The notes beneath the pieces are model-generated. The model was not told the origin of the DNA. It did no database searches and worked only from the letters and a program-made list of their open reading frames with translations. Shown piece by piece: positions 19,855 to 29,061 of a DNA stretch of 64,000 nt. Within the stretch, counting starts at the first letter, position 1. The number at the start of each line of letters is the position of its first letter. The stretch is taken from NCBI RefSeq assembly GCF_015686695.1, contig NZ_JADPMR010000001.1, forward strand, positions 2,170,001 to 2,234,000, read 5' to 3'. Source of the DNA: Vibrio nitrifigilis. Its GTDB lineage: Bacteria; Pseudomonadota; Gammaproteobacteria; Enterobacterales; Vibrionaceae. The translations under genes and the position numbers were made by a program.

Positions 19855-21134
19855 GTCATTGGCCGAAAATCAATGAACACCTCGCGACCATGATCCGTAT
19901 CCAATGTACTGTAGTGCCAATCGTATTGACGAATAATTCGATTGGTTAATTCCAATCCTAAACCGAACCCTAACGACTCATCATCTAACGTACCATCGTT
20001 GTGGTTCACAATACTCACTTTGGTTCCCTTCTGGGATATAAAGACCTTACCAGAATGGGTATGCTGATAGGCATTACGAATCAAGTTTGCAATGACAATC
20101 CGGCACAGTGTCTTAGGCAATTCATAGGTAGCTTCTTGAATATTAATTTCCACTTCTACCGATTTATCACGCAACAGATAATTCAATTCTCGGCTTACTT
20201 GGTCAACCAAGTTCGCTAAGCTTACCTTACCTAAAGGCAACTCACTTTGCTCTCGTCGATTAAGCCACAATAACGTTTCACATAAATCTGTCATCGTGAT
20301 ACCCGCTCGGAGAATCCGCTGCATCACCTGCTTTTGTTTTTCATGATTATCTTCATTGTGAGGCTTATCGATCAGTTTGTTCATCAACTCCGCATTGCTG
20401 CGTACCACCGCGATGGGGGTACGTAATTCATGGCTAGCATTAGCCAAAAAGCTACGTTCCCGCTTCAAAGAGACCTGTACTGATGACAAACTGCTTTTAA
20501 TAATATCGGCCAAGCGATTGAGTTCATTAAAATAGAAATCTGGCCGCTCAAGCTCCAACTGCTCAGGGGTAAGATTTCTCGCCCAATCCACCAACTTTTC
20601 CTGTGGGCGCGCAATGTGACGAAACAGAAAATAGAGCCCCGCAGCAAAGAACACCAAAGCAAGGAATGCGTAAAGAATGAGATTCATATCATAACTACTG
20701 CTTTCTTCATGAAATGAATCCTTAATCGTCTGGTCGGTATCTAAACGGTCAAACACCCGCGAGATATACACGGTCTGACCATTCTCGCGATCATAACGCA
20801 ACAGAAAGAAAGCTCGTGTAGGTGGATGAAACCACCCAGTGTTATCCAGTTTTTTCTGAAATTCTAAATGTTCATTTGGTCGATGAAATACACGTTTTAT
20901 CTCAGGTTGAACGTCGTTCCAGCTGGTCGTTAATTGATAACCGAGCATGTATTCAGGTTTATTATTGCTGGTGTCGACGTGTTTGACTATCCCAAGCATT
21001 GAGTAACGTAAGCTAATATCCATCCCTGCGACATAATAGTTAGCCGCTAACGTTGAAAAGCTCACCACAGTAACCGTCGCGATCGCCATGACGGCACAAA
21101 TAAAATAAATTTTTAAACTGCGGCTAATCTTCAT
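19836..21134 (-). CDS. Membrane sensor histidine kinase
   Basis: The 432-residue product has TM1 (about 9-31), a periplasmic sensor region of about 120 residues, TM2 (about 151-172), a dimerisation domain with the phospho-acceptor motif ANASHELRTP (His235) and an ATPase domain with an N box (NLIRNAYQHT, 350-359) and G box (GFGLGLEL, 389-396). The usual DxGxG box is replaced by the looser NHNDGTLDD. The partner response regulator is encoded 29 bases upstream. I do not recognise the periplasmic domain, so the signal is unknown. The 3' end overlaps the scrA terminator. Confidence 0.92.
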   Translation of the reverse strand: MKISRSLKIYFICAVMAIATVTVVSFSTLAANYYVAGMDISLRYSMLGIVKHVDTSNNKPEYMLGYQLTTSWNDVQPEIKRVFHRPNEHLEFQKKLDNTGWFHPPTRAFFLLRYDRENGQTVYISRVFDRLDTDQTIKDSFHEESSSYDMNLILYAFLALVFFAAGLYFLFRHIARPQEKLVDWARNLTPEQLELERPDFYFNELNRLADIIKSSLSSVQVSLKRERSFLANASHELRTPIAVVRSNAELMNKLIDKPHNEDNHEKQKQVMQRILRAGITMTDLCETLLWLNRREQSELPLGKVSLANLVDQVSRELNYLLRDKSVEVEINIQEATYELPKTLCRIVIANLIRNAYQHTHSGKVFISQKGTKVSIVNHNDGTLDDESLGFGLGLELTNRIIRQYDWHYSTLDTDHGREVFIDFRPMTKNAHQ

Positions 21135-21163
21135 AAAGCACCACTTGATTAATCATGAAGGGA

Positions 21164-21829
21164 TTACTGTTTTAGGCAAAAACCAAACCCAGGGACAGTA
21201 TGAATAAGAGGAGTCAAACCAGGCTTATCGATATGTTTACGTAAATTAAAGATATGAACTTTAAGACTGTTACTATCGGGCTGTTCATCCCCCCAAACCG
21301 CCTGAACAATTTTTTCTCGTGAGACACCCGAAGGGTATTCGCGCATTAACACCTCAAGAATTTTGAGAGCAATGGGGGACAATTTGACGTCTTCACCATT
21401 TCGACTAACTTGCCTATGAGTCAGATCAAGCTCTAACTCACCCACACGCAATTTTGATATTTGGCCACTTCTGCGTCGTGACAAGGCCTTCAAACGTACA
21501 ATCAATTCTTCCGTAGCAAAAGGCTTAACTAAATAGTCATCCGCACCATGACTAAATCCTTGCAACTTATCATCTAGCGTATCGCATGCTGTTAACATTA
21601 ATACTGGTGTTTCAACACCTTGAGCACGTATACGCTCACATACAGCAAGCCCTTTAATTTTAGGTAAATTGAGATCAAGCACGATCACATCGTAATTATT
21701 GCTGACAATTAAGTTATACCCGACTTGTCCGTCTGCCGCATAATCGCACTCAATGTCCTCTAAAGACATGTAGTCGATTAATGCCGTGGCGAGATCCAGA
21801 TCGTCTTCGACTAAAAGGGCTTTAAACAT
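21164..21829 (-). CDS. OmpR/PhoB-family response regulator
   Basis: The 221-residue product has a receiver domain with acidic pocket DD at 9-10, phospho-acceptor Asp52 (VIVLDLNLP) and the conserved Lys in LVKPFA, then a winged-helix Trans_reg_C domain (VGELELDLTHRQVSRNG ... SLKVHIFNLRKHI). It is the first gene of a two-gene operon with the sensor kinase. Its targets cannot be read from the sequence. The 463 bp upstream region may be autoregulated. Confidence 0.94.
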   Translation of the reverse strand: MFKALLVEDDLDLATALIDYMSLEDIECDYAADGQVGYNLIVSNNYDVIVLDLNLPKIKGLAVCERIRAQGVETPVLMLTACDTLDDKLQGFSHGADDYLVKPFATEELIVRLKALSRRRSGQISKLRVGELELDLTHRQVSRNGEDVKLSPIALKILEVLMREYPSGVSREKIVQAVWGDEQPDSNSLKVHIFNLRKHIDKPGLTPLIHTVPGFGFCLKQ

Positions 21830-22292
21830 AACAAGTTACCACTCAATTCACTGCTACCATGAGTCATGTTATCTCTGCGACTCAAACCTTAAAATGAAGT
21901 TGCCATAAAATAATATCCCTGATCATAGAACGCTTATGACAACCAAGCCAAGCCTATGATTACAAGTCTCACACTCATACAAAACAGATGAATGCGAGGT
22001 CAATTCAATGATGGGGAAGACAAGTAACGACGTTGCAGGTCATTTGAGTATAAAACGTTCGATAAAATGGGAGACAACTCTGCAGTCATTAATTCGTTCG
22101 TGTAACTATAAAAATAGCACGGTTAAACTAGGGTTAAATTGTCCGAGCCAGTGCACAAACTGAACCATAACGGGGCCACAATTGAACCATTGCTTTTCTA
22201 TATAAGACGATATTAGCTACAAATGAATACCCTACCTAATAGTAAATACATTCCCGCTAAAACAACACCTTAAGATGAGTAAGGCTTAGATT
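21830..22292. other. Intergenic region upstream of the two-component operon
   Basis: About 460 bp without a convincing gene. It lies before the response-regulator gene and after the 3' end of the lipoprotein gene (both minus strand), so it should hold the two-component promoter. The octamer TGAACCAT occurs twice close together (around 22160 and 22182); nothing else stands out. Confidence 0.4.
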
Positions 22293-23663
22293 CTATTCGG
22301 ATGACTTAAGCAGTAATGATTGGAATTCCTGATTATTGACATTAAGTGCGCCATGAAACCAAAGATGTTTCTCATCACTCACACTCACGGTTAACTGAGG
22401 TTCGCTGTGCTTAGCGAGCTCGGGGGCAGAAAAAGGCATAAGGAGCGTTTTGTTTTCGCCTTTCTCGCTAAAGTGCATCATCAGTATGCTGTGCTTCATA
22501 TCCGGATTAAAGGTCAAATTACCTTGTAATGGCACACCACTCACATGATGCCATTGCTCGGCGGTGTTCCCTATCGCATGGTAAGACGCATTAACCAGCG
22601 CCTTTTGCACTTCAGCCTGATAGCCTTGCAATGTATGTTTAATAAACTCTTGTTTTGCTTGCGCTGTTTTTACAAACTCCAGTTGTTCACTAACCGCATC
22701 ATACCCTTGCTCTACCATGTGATAATTCATCTGCAAATTAGAGAGTTTACCAATAGTTTTTTGCGCGTCGAGCCTGGTGGTCAATAGGGTTTGCTCTGCT
22801 TGTGCTTTTGCTCCATATAAGGTGCCTTGCTGCGGTTGCTGCAGTGTACCGAGCTGCGTTTTTATCGTGAGATATTTAATCAGTAATGCTTGCCCTTGAC
22901 GATAAGAAGGCTTGCCTAATAACGCCTTATCGGCAGGTTTTAGATAATAACAGTTGTGATTAAACAGCAGCCCTTCAAGACCACCTTGTCGCACTTTTTT
23001 GCACGAGCGAAACTGAACTAAGTCTTTTCGAGTATAAAAATCAAATTCTAGTGGATGACGGAATTCGTGAATCGACAGCGAATAAGTCAAAATATCGTGG
23101 TTACTTTCTTCGGTATAGTTTTTCTTTAACTCTTCCAATTGCTGTTTAGCGCGGCTAATCGCGTCTTGAACATCAATAAGATGTTGGCGCGCTGGGTAAA
23201 CTTTCTGCTGATAGAGTGAAATCTGGTGGCGAGCTTGTGTTAATGCCTGCTCTTCAATCTCTAACTGAGCGGATAAAGATTCAATGTGTTGACTTTGGTA
23301 AGCCAACCAATCTGAATCGATCGATTGATAACGTTCTAGCCACTTAGCTTTCTGTTCTAAAGCCGCCTTTTGCAAAGTGTCATCGCTAATGTCGGTAAAT
23401 TGGGTCGCCGCTAAAGTGTTTGGACTGGCGAAAGGGCTAACCGCCAATTTAACCATATTTTGAATAGATAAAATGGTGCGATAATTGGTGTTTGAAAGTT
23501 GGTATAGGTCACCACTTTTATAAGTTAACGCGTTGGTTTTTACTGCCTCGTAAACATAGTAGCTCGGTTTAACTTTTACGTCTTTATCACCGCATGCGGC
23601 TAATAGACAAGCTAACACCATAACGGAGATTAACTTTGCCCAACGAGTTACCCAACTGCTCAT
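22293..23663 (-). CDS. Predicted lipoprotein with long coiled coil, function unknown
   Basis: The 456-residue product begins with a lipoprotein signal (lipobox LLAAC, lipidated Cys24). Residues after the cysteine are Gly-Asp, so outer-membrane sorting is likely though Asp at +3 makes this less certain. Residues about 85-195 are rich in Gln, Glu, Lys and Leu with heptad spacing, probably a coiled coil, and another helical stretch follows (about 270-345). I do not recognise a family. It stands alone between the two-component operon and the HAD gene. A role in envelope structure or stress is possible but unsupported. Confidence 0.75.
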   Translation of the reverse strand: MSSWVTRWAKLISVMVLACLLAACGDKDVKVKPSYYVYEAVKTNALTYKSGDLYQLSNTNYRTILSIQNMVKLAVSPFASPNTLAATQFTDISDDTLQKAALEQKAKWLERYQSIDSDWLAYQSQHIESLSAQLEIEEQALTQARHQISLYQQKVYPARQHLIDVQDAISRAKQQLEELKKNYTEESNHDILTYSLSIHEFRHPLEFDFYTRKDLVQFRSCKKVRQGGLEGLLFNHNCYYLKPADKALLGKPSYRQGQALLIKYLTIKTQLGTLQQPQQGTLYGAKAQAEQTLLTTRLDAQKTIGKLSNLQMNYHMVEQGYDAVSEQLEFVKTAQAKQEFIKHTLQGYQAEVQKALVNASYHAIGNTAEQWHHVSGVPLQGNLTFNPDMKHSILMMHFSEKGENKTLLMPFSAPELAKHSEPQLTVSVSDEKHLWFHGALNVNNQEFQSLLLKSSE

Positions 23664-23915
23664 TACAATCCCTTTGCTCTACTGAAGCGATGTTATCGAA
23701 AGATGCTTCACCAACCGTTCACCCGCACCATCAATGTGATCGTTTTTTGGGATAAAACCGATTAGTAAAATTTTGCAAAGGCGAATACTACCTTAGCAAG
23801 AAGAAAAACTGTAGAGCATTGTGTTAAAAGAGATACTTGATGCCCAATAACAGCGCAAAACATCTTGACGAAGATAAATAAGAGCATCCTCCTCTTATTT
23901 AAACTATTCAATCAT

Positions 23916-24527
23916 CTAGAAATGTAAACCTCGCTGTTTGAGCTCTATTTCAGCTTGCTCTGCACTATAAAACTGAATTGCATCCATGCCACACGCTTTT
24001 GAACCCGCGACATTGTGTGGCATATCATCCAGAAAAACACACTCTTGAGGTTTCAACTGATAACGCTCAAATAAGCAATGATAGATCTGCTCAGAGGGCT
24101 TCATACACCCTTCTTCCGCCGACACAATCGCACCATCAAACAGTGACCAAAAATCGTATTTATCTTTCAGATAAGCAACAATTTCATTGACGTTATCAGT
24201 AAGGGCATACACACCGTAGCCAGCGCTTTTGATTCTTTCCAATAATGCTTGTGAGCGAAATAAAGGAATCAGTGATTCTCTTACATAATAAAAAAGGCGC
24301 TCTGCGTCATCCGCACTCAAGCCAGACTGTTGCTGGTATAGCTGTTTGACTTTCTCTTCCGTTACCTGACCTTTGTTTAACGCGATCCAAAAATCTTCAC
24401 GGAATAGTTTTTCGCGAAGCGCTGCTGGATCCGTATGTTCAGGAAATGCTAAGCGTGCAATTTCCACCGGTGACCAGCGAACCATTACATTACCAATATC
24501 GAAAATGACATGTTTAATGTCTGCCAC
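23916..24527 (-). CDS. HAD-superfamily phosphatase, YihX-like
   Basis: A HAD-IA hydrolase probably acting on a small phosphorylated metabolite; E. coli YihX, which it resembles in layout, dephosphorylates alpha-glucose-1-phosphate. Motif I is FDIGNVMV, motif II is LTDN (YALTDNVNE), motif III Lys is in EEGCMKPSEQIY and motif IV is FLDDMPHNV; the cap region is alpha-helical. I place the start at GTG 24527, because GGAAGGAG lies 6 bases upstream; the ATG at 24554 has no good ribosome binding site. That gives 203 residues. Substrate uncertain. Confidence 0.87.
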   Translation of the reverse strand: MADIKHVIFDIGNVMVRWSPVEIARLAFPEHTDPAALREKLFREDFWIALNKGQVTEEKVKQLYQQQSGLSADDAERLFYYVRESLIPLFRSQALLERIKSAGYGVYALTDNVNEIVAYLKDKYDFWSLFDGAIVSAEEGCMKPSEQIYHCLFERYQLKPQECVFLDDMPHNVAGSKACGMDAIQFYSAEQAEIELKQRGLHF

Positions 24528-24927
24528 ATTGTGCTCCTTCCTTAGATGAGTCATTACCGGGGAATACTCCCCCTGCGATATTCAGAGTAAAACAAATAAT
24601 TCACCCATAACGTGATATATACCCAATATCACCGCCCATAAAAGCGTATGATGGCTTGGTAAATAGGTGTGTTAACCTGCTGTAATTTAAAGCATACCCT
24701 TTGTAGATGTCCTAACAGGATGTTCGACGAGAGCCCTTCTTAAAGACCGACTCCCACCCAATCTTGTTTCTTACCACGAGACTTATGCCGAAAAGTCTGA
24801 ACCGTACACTCTAGCAGTATTCACTGCCTTTAGAGTTTCAGGCTAGGTTACGACACGCTATTCATTCGTACAGGCCTTGTGTTGAACCATTATGGCCCTG
24901 TTTATTTATCAATTGGGGAGTAACTCT
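24528..24927. other. Intergenic region with a strong two-part hairpin
   Basis: About 400 bp with no convincing gene. At 24797-24841 lies a nested inverted repeat: outer CTGAA / TTCAG, middle ACTCTA / TAGAGT and inner GCAGT / ACTGC around an ATTC loop. It lies 87 bases upstream of the ABM monooxygenase start. It could be a leader structure or part of an unrecognised RNA. The rest holds nothing I can name. Confidence 0.4.
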
Positions 24928-25212
24928 ATGAGTAATAATACGGTGACTTGCATTGCAGTTTTAAGTGCTAAAACAGGTCAAGAACAAACATTAAAAACCA
25001 AACTTGATGATCTGGTCATTCAAACCCGCAAGGAACCTGGTTGTATTTCCTACGAAGCATTTGTAAGTAACGAAAGTAGTAAGCGTTTTCTTGTTCATGA
25101 AGTTTATAAAGATAAATCAGCCTTCGATCATCACTCCAGTTCCCGTTATTTGCGTGAGCTGAAATCAAAACTGAGCGAATATGCCGAAGAAGTCGACATT
25201 CGTTCTTATTAA
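24928..25212 (+). CDS. Antibiotic-biosynthesis-monooxygenase (ABM) domain protein
   Basis: A 94-residue dimeric ferredoxin-like fold protein of the ABM/YgiN type: the family pattern is visible as VTCIAVLSAKTGQEQTLK..., TRKEPGCISYEAFVSN and HEVYKDKSAFDHHSSSRYL. Relatives act as quinol monooxygenases or small-molecule detoxifiers without metals; the substrate here is unknown. Start at ATG 24928 has GGGGAG about 8 bases upstream; an in-frame ATG at 24892 lacks one. A hairpin (TGGCGCAT / ATGCGCCA, 25233-25251) follows but has no T run. Confidence 0.87.
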   Translation: MSNNTVTCIAVLSAKTGQEQTLKTKLDDLVIQTRKEPGCISYEAFVSNESSKRFLVHEVYKDKSAFDHHSSSRYLRELKSKLSEYAEEVDIRSY

Positions 25213-25449
25213 GCGGCTATAGACTAATTATATGGCGCATTGAATGCGCCATTGCGCGACATCACTTTCCCCGGATATTTTCTTCCCTACCCCGCTTTAA
25301 AATATTAACCACAATTTAACTAACCTATCGTATAGTTAATACACTGAAAATGGGCACAACATCACTCACACACTACAGCTATATGTCCATTTTATGCGGA
25401 TAAACATAAACTTGCGGATACAGACGCGAAATAAAGGTTTCAACGCACT

Positions 25450-26736
25450 ATGAAAAAAGCCTCTACTACAGATAACAGTAGTGCACGTTACTTTGCTTGC
25501 CCTCATTGTGATTGGGTTACACACTCCCCTGTTCCTGAGGCAGGTGTTATTCGCTGCCAGCGGTGTCATCATCGCTTATCGACCCGAACGACAGACCAGA
25601 CGATGGCACTGAAGTGGTATTCTCTATCGGCATTACTTTTGCTGAGCCTCTCTGTGGCGTATACCTTTATCGGTTTTTCCGCTAAAGGGATTGAACATAA
25701 AATTAACCTACTCGATACCATTACGGTCTTAATTCAATCTCACTTTCTGGTGCTGGCTATATTAATAGCTATCTTTGCGACACTGCCCGTCGTTTATTTG
25801 CTTATTGTCATTTATGTCACACAAGCGGTAGAAAAGCAGCGTCACTTCCCCGGCCTCAAAACCTGTTTACGAAGTCTCGAAGTCATCGAAAATTGGTTAA
25901 TGGTCGATGTGTTTCTCGTCGGGATTCTCGTCGCATTAATAAAACTACACGGCATGGCCGAGGTAGAGATTGGCCTTTCATTCTGGCCATTTTGTGGATT
26001 TGTGGTCGTTCTGGTAAAAGTTCTTTCACTCTGCGACCGCATCTGGCTATGGGATACGTTATTCCCACCCACCGAAATCCGTCATTTAACCTCTGGGGTT
26101 GCACGCGCCCAAGGCGTATCAGTTTGTCATCATTGTGGCTGCATTAGCCATGGTTTAAGTGGCTTCTGTCCACGCTGCCATGCACGAGTTGAATCTCGTC
26201 AACCTGTACACCAACATACTACGGTTGCTTTGTTGCTAGCCTCATGTGTGCTGTTTTTCCCTGCTAACTTGTATCCCATTATGGATACCAGTTTTTTGGG
26301 AAGTGCACACCATTCAACAATTCTTGGCGGGGTAATCTTACTTTGGAGTACCGGCTCTTTCCCAATTGCGTTAGTTGTGTTTATCGCCAGTATCTTCGTG
26401 CCGATATTTAAAATATTGTTATTGAGTTGGCTCTGCTGGCAAAGCAAACACATTCAGACTCGATCAGCCAAACAATTACAACATTTTTATCTGTTTACTG
26501 AATTCATCGGCCGCTGGTCAATGATTGATATTTTCGTCGTTGCAGTACTGAGTGCATTAGTCCAATTGGGGGGATTAATGCGTATAATTCCAGGCCCAGC
26601 TATTATGGCATTTGCCGCTGTTGTTGTGTTAACTATGCTTGCTGCACAAGCGTTTGATCCTCGCGTTTTTTGGGATCAACAAGTCAAGGAGATTGCCGGT
26701 GAAAGAACCGACTCTACAACCGAATCAAACCGATAA
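25450..26736 (+). CDS. pqiA: Paraquat-inducible protein A family membrane protein
   Basis: Membrane partner of the MCE protein PqiB, involved in lipid movement or envelope integrity between the membranes. The 428-residue product has two PqiA units, each starting with a cysteine-pair motif (C17-x2-C20 ... C36-x2-C39, and CHHCGC ... CPRC from about residue 226) that may bind metal, followed by about four hydrophobic helices. First gene of pqiABC. Its 3' end overlaps pqiB by 38 bases. LetA/YebS is a close relative, but the single downstream MCE protein of about 550 residues fits PqiB better. Confidence 0.92.
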   Translation: MKKASTTDNSSARYFACPHCDWVTHSPVPEAGVIRCQRCHHRLSTRTTDQTMALKWYSLSALLLLSLSVAYTFIGFSAKGIEHKINLLDTITVLIQSHFLVLAILIAIFATLPVVYLLIVIYVTQAVEKQRHFPGLKTCLRSLEVIENWLMVDVFLVGILVALIKLHGMAEVEIGLSFWPFCGFVVVLVKVLSLCDRIWLWDTLFPPTEIRHLTSGVARAQGVSVCHHCGCISHGLSGFCPRCHARVESRQPVHQHTTVALLLASCVLFFPANLYPIMDTSFLGSAHHSTILGGVILLWSTGSFPIALVVFIASIFVPIFKILLLSWLCWQSKHIQTRSAKQLQHFYLFTEFIGRWSMIDIFVVAVLSALVQLGGLMRIIPGPAIMAFAAVVVLTMLAAQAFDPRVFWDQQVKEIAGERTDSTTESNR

Positions 26737-28354
26737 ATGGTCATTCAACCCAGTATGGATCATTCCTCTACTTGCGATTTTCGTCGCGGGCTGGATGCTA
26801 TATCAAGATTGGAGTAGTCGCGGTCCAACGGTGACCATAGTGACGAATAATGCTGATGGGATAGAAGCGGGTAAAACTAAAGTCAAAGTGCACAACGTCG
26901 ACGTAGGTGAAGTCTCTCAAGTGAAACTATCCAACGACTTCGAACACGCATTGATCACGATAGAAATGGAAAAAGGCACAGAAAAAATGCTGCGCCAAGA
27001 TACCAAATTTTGGGTCATTAAACCTCGCGTTGGTACCGAAGGAATCAGTGGATTAGGTACGCTATTGTCGGGCTCATATATTGAAGTCGAGCCAGGTTCT
27101 AAAGGCGAGATACCGTCGCGCTATACCATGTTGAAGCAGCCGCCGCTATCCACTGCGGAAGACCAAGGATTACGCTTAAAGCTAGTCAGTAAAGACATTC
27201 CCAAAATGTCCGCGGGAACCCCCATCCATTTTCATGGCTTTGATGTCGGGCATATAGAAAGTGTTGATTTTGATACCCAAAATCAACGTATTACTTATCG
27301 TATATTTATACGGGCTCCGTTTAATTCATTGGTCAATTCATCAGTGCAATTTTGGGTTACGCCAGGTCTAGCTATCCAGAGTTCATCAAAGGGATTAGCG
27401 GTAAAAATGGACTCACTAGAAACCTTAATTACTGGTGGTATATCCTTTGGCGTGACCGCTAACGAAGATAACGGCCATGCAGTCTCTGATATGACACAAT
27501 TCACGTTATATAGCTCAAAAGAACAAGCAACGGACAACCGCTATACGCAGTTTATAAACTATATGTTTTTGTTTGACGGAAATATCGGTGGATTAGAAGT
27601 CGGAGCGCCGGTTGAGTTCCGTGGTATCCGCATCGGTACTGTGACTCAAGTTCCCTATCATGGCCTGGGCTTTTCTGAGTGGAATAAAACCTTACATACC
27701 CCGTCTATTCCCGTGTTGGCACGCTTTGAGCCGCAACGTCTAACAGGCATCAGTGGTGATGATGATATGACGATTGATGACTGGAAAGCCATGTTTAAAA
27801 GCCAAGTTGAACTTGGCATCCGTGCCAGTCTATCCACTAGCAATCTGCTAACAGGTAGTAAAATAATTAGTGTTGATTATGTCGTCGATCCTAAACCTTA
27901 CGCATTAACCAAGGTGGCGGGGTATCCGGTATTTCCTACAGTACCAAACGGATTAGCCAGCATCGGCCAAAAAGTATCAGCCCTGTTAGATAAATTAAAC
28001 TCACTGCCATTAGATAAGACAGTTTCTTCACTCAATAGCACATTAACCAGCGCCGACAACACCTTAAAAACGTTGAACAAAGCGACGAAACAGCTGGACG
28101 ACTTGCTCGCTTCAGACAGTACGAAAGCGCTACCTGACGATTTGGTATCAACCCTACGCGAACTTGAACGCACTCTGCAAGATTACCAAGAAGAAGGCAG
28201 CATCGGCGGAAAAATTAACAATAACTTAGCGACACTAGAGCGAACCTTGAACGAACTACAACCGGTAATTCGTCAGTTACAACAAAAACCAAATTCGCTT
28301 ATTTTTGATACCAGTAATGCACCCGATACGATTCCAAGCAAAGGAGCCAAATAA
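26699..28354 (+). CDS. pqiB: PqiB-like MCE protein (GTG start inside pqiA)
   Basis: An inner-membrane-anchored protein whose MCE rings are thought to span the periplasm and carry lipids. The 551-residue product has one N-terminal helix (about 18-36, VWIIPLLAIFVAGWML), three MCE/MlaD domains (GPTVTIVTNNADGIEAG; GLRLKLVSKDIPKMSAG; FDGNIGGLEVGAPVEFRG) and a C-terminal helical region predicted to form a needle or coiled coil. I start it at GTG 26699 because AGGAG lies 7 bases upstream and this gives the typical short N-terminus before the helix. Its TAA overlaps the pqiC ATG by one base. Confidence 0.92.
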   Translation: MKEPTLQPNQTDKWSFNPVWIIPLLAIFVAGWMLYQDWSSRGPTVTIVTNNADGIEAGKTKVKVHNVDVGEVSQVKLSNDFEHALITIEMEKGTEKMLRQDTKFWVIKPRVGTEGISGLGTLLSGSYIEVEPGSKGEIPSRYTMLKQPPLSTAEDQGLRLKLVSKDIPKMSAGTPIHFHGFDVGHIESVDFDTQNQRITYRIFIRAPFNSLVNSSVQFWVTPGLAIQSSSKGLAVKMDSLETLITGGISFGVTANEDNGHAVSDMTQFTLYSSKEQATDNRYTQFINYMFLFDGNIGGLEVGAPVEFRGIRIGTVTQVPYHGLGFSEWNKTLHTPSIPVLARFEPQRLTGISGDDDMTIDDWKAMFKSQVELGIRASLSTSNLLTGSKIISVDYVVDPKPYALTKVAGYPVFPTVPNGLASIGQKVSALLDKLNSLPLDKTVSSLNSTLTSADNTLKTLNKATKQLDDLLASDSTKALPDDLVSTLRELERTLQDYQEEGSIGGKINNNLATLERTLNELQPVIRQLQQKPNSLIFDTSNAPDTIPSKGAK

Positions 28355-28968
28355 TGTTCAGTAAAAAAACACTTGTCACCTTGGCTTGCTGTGTCAGTGT
28401 ATGGGGGTGTTCATCTGCTGTGCCAACAGCTAATGAATATTTAATGATGGGGCCTAGTGTTAAGTCCTTTTCGACCACCTATAACGCGACCACCGTTATC
28501 CCCAAAGTAGAAATCCCGCTCTATTTGGTAGGAACAGGAATGGTATTAGTGAGTGATAGCGGAGAAGTGACACGGGCACGCCAGCATTTATGGGCCGAAC
28601 CTCTCGACAGCCAATTACAACGGATTACGCTAGCGCGATTACAGCAACGTTTACCTAGCGCCAACTGGTTAACGCCATTTGATTCTCAATCAAATATTCA
28701 GCCTCACCTGTTAATCAGTGTGGAGCGTTTTGATGCTAGCCCCAGCGGACACACCTTGATGGAAGGTCATTGGTTACTACGCAACGCACAAGGTAAGCTG
28801 CTTGAATGTGGCCGTTTTAAGCATCGTGAGCCGCTCAATAAAGAGGGATACAGTGCCATGGCTCAGTCATTGACCACAAGCTGGCTCAATGAAGTGGTCG
28901 ACCCGATTGCTCAAGCGGTAAGCAGTACACCATCACATGGGGCGCTGCAAGACGCCGATTGCCAATAG
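28354..28968 (+). CDS. pqiC: PqiC-like outer-membrane lipoprotein
   Basis: Accessory lipoprotein of the Pqi system (ABC-transport auxiliary domain, formerly DUF330). The 204-residue product has a lipobox (SVWGC, Cys19) and the domain pattern VEIPLYLVGTGMVLVSDSG ... RARQHLWAEPLDSQLQRI. Translational coupling with pqiB through TAATG is likely. A strong terminator follows, so pqiABC is a closed operon. Confidence 0.9.
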   Translation: MFSKKTLVTLACCVSVWGCSSAVPTANEYLMMGPSVKSFSTTYNATTVIPKVEIPLYLVGTGMVLVSDSGEVTRARQHLWAEPLDSQLQRITLARLQQRLPSANWLTPFDSQSNIQPHLLISVERFDASPSGHTLMEGHWLLRNAQGKLLECGRFKHREPLNKEGYSAMAQSLTTSWLNEVVDPIAQAVSSTPSHGALQDADCQ

Positions 28969-28977
28969 TCAACACCA

Positions 28978-29013
28978 TGCCAAGGTATTACGGTTGAGTA
29001 CCTTGGCATTTTT
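28978..29013 (+). terminator. Terminator of pqiABC
   Basis: TGCCAAGGTA / TACCTTGGCA (10-bp perfect stem) is followed by five Ts, ten bases after the pqiC stop codon. Confidence 0.93.
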
Positions 29014-29061
29014 CGACCTAGCGTCAATACTGTTTAAACAGTGTAAAACTAAGGTCATTCA

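Noticed and set aside
24700..24780. tRNA-like stretch with GTTCGA
   Set aside because: No acceptor stem or anticodon arm could be folded; a single T-loop-like motif is not enough.
25450..28968. LetAB (YebST) assignment instead of PqiABC
   Set aside because: The MCE protein has three MCE domains and about 550 residues, and a PqiC-type lipoprotein follows; LetB has seven MCE domains and no such partner.
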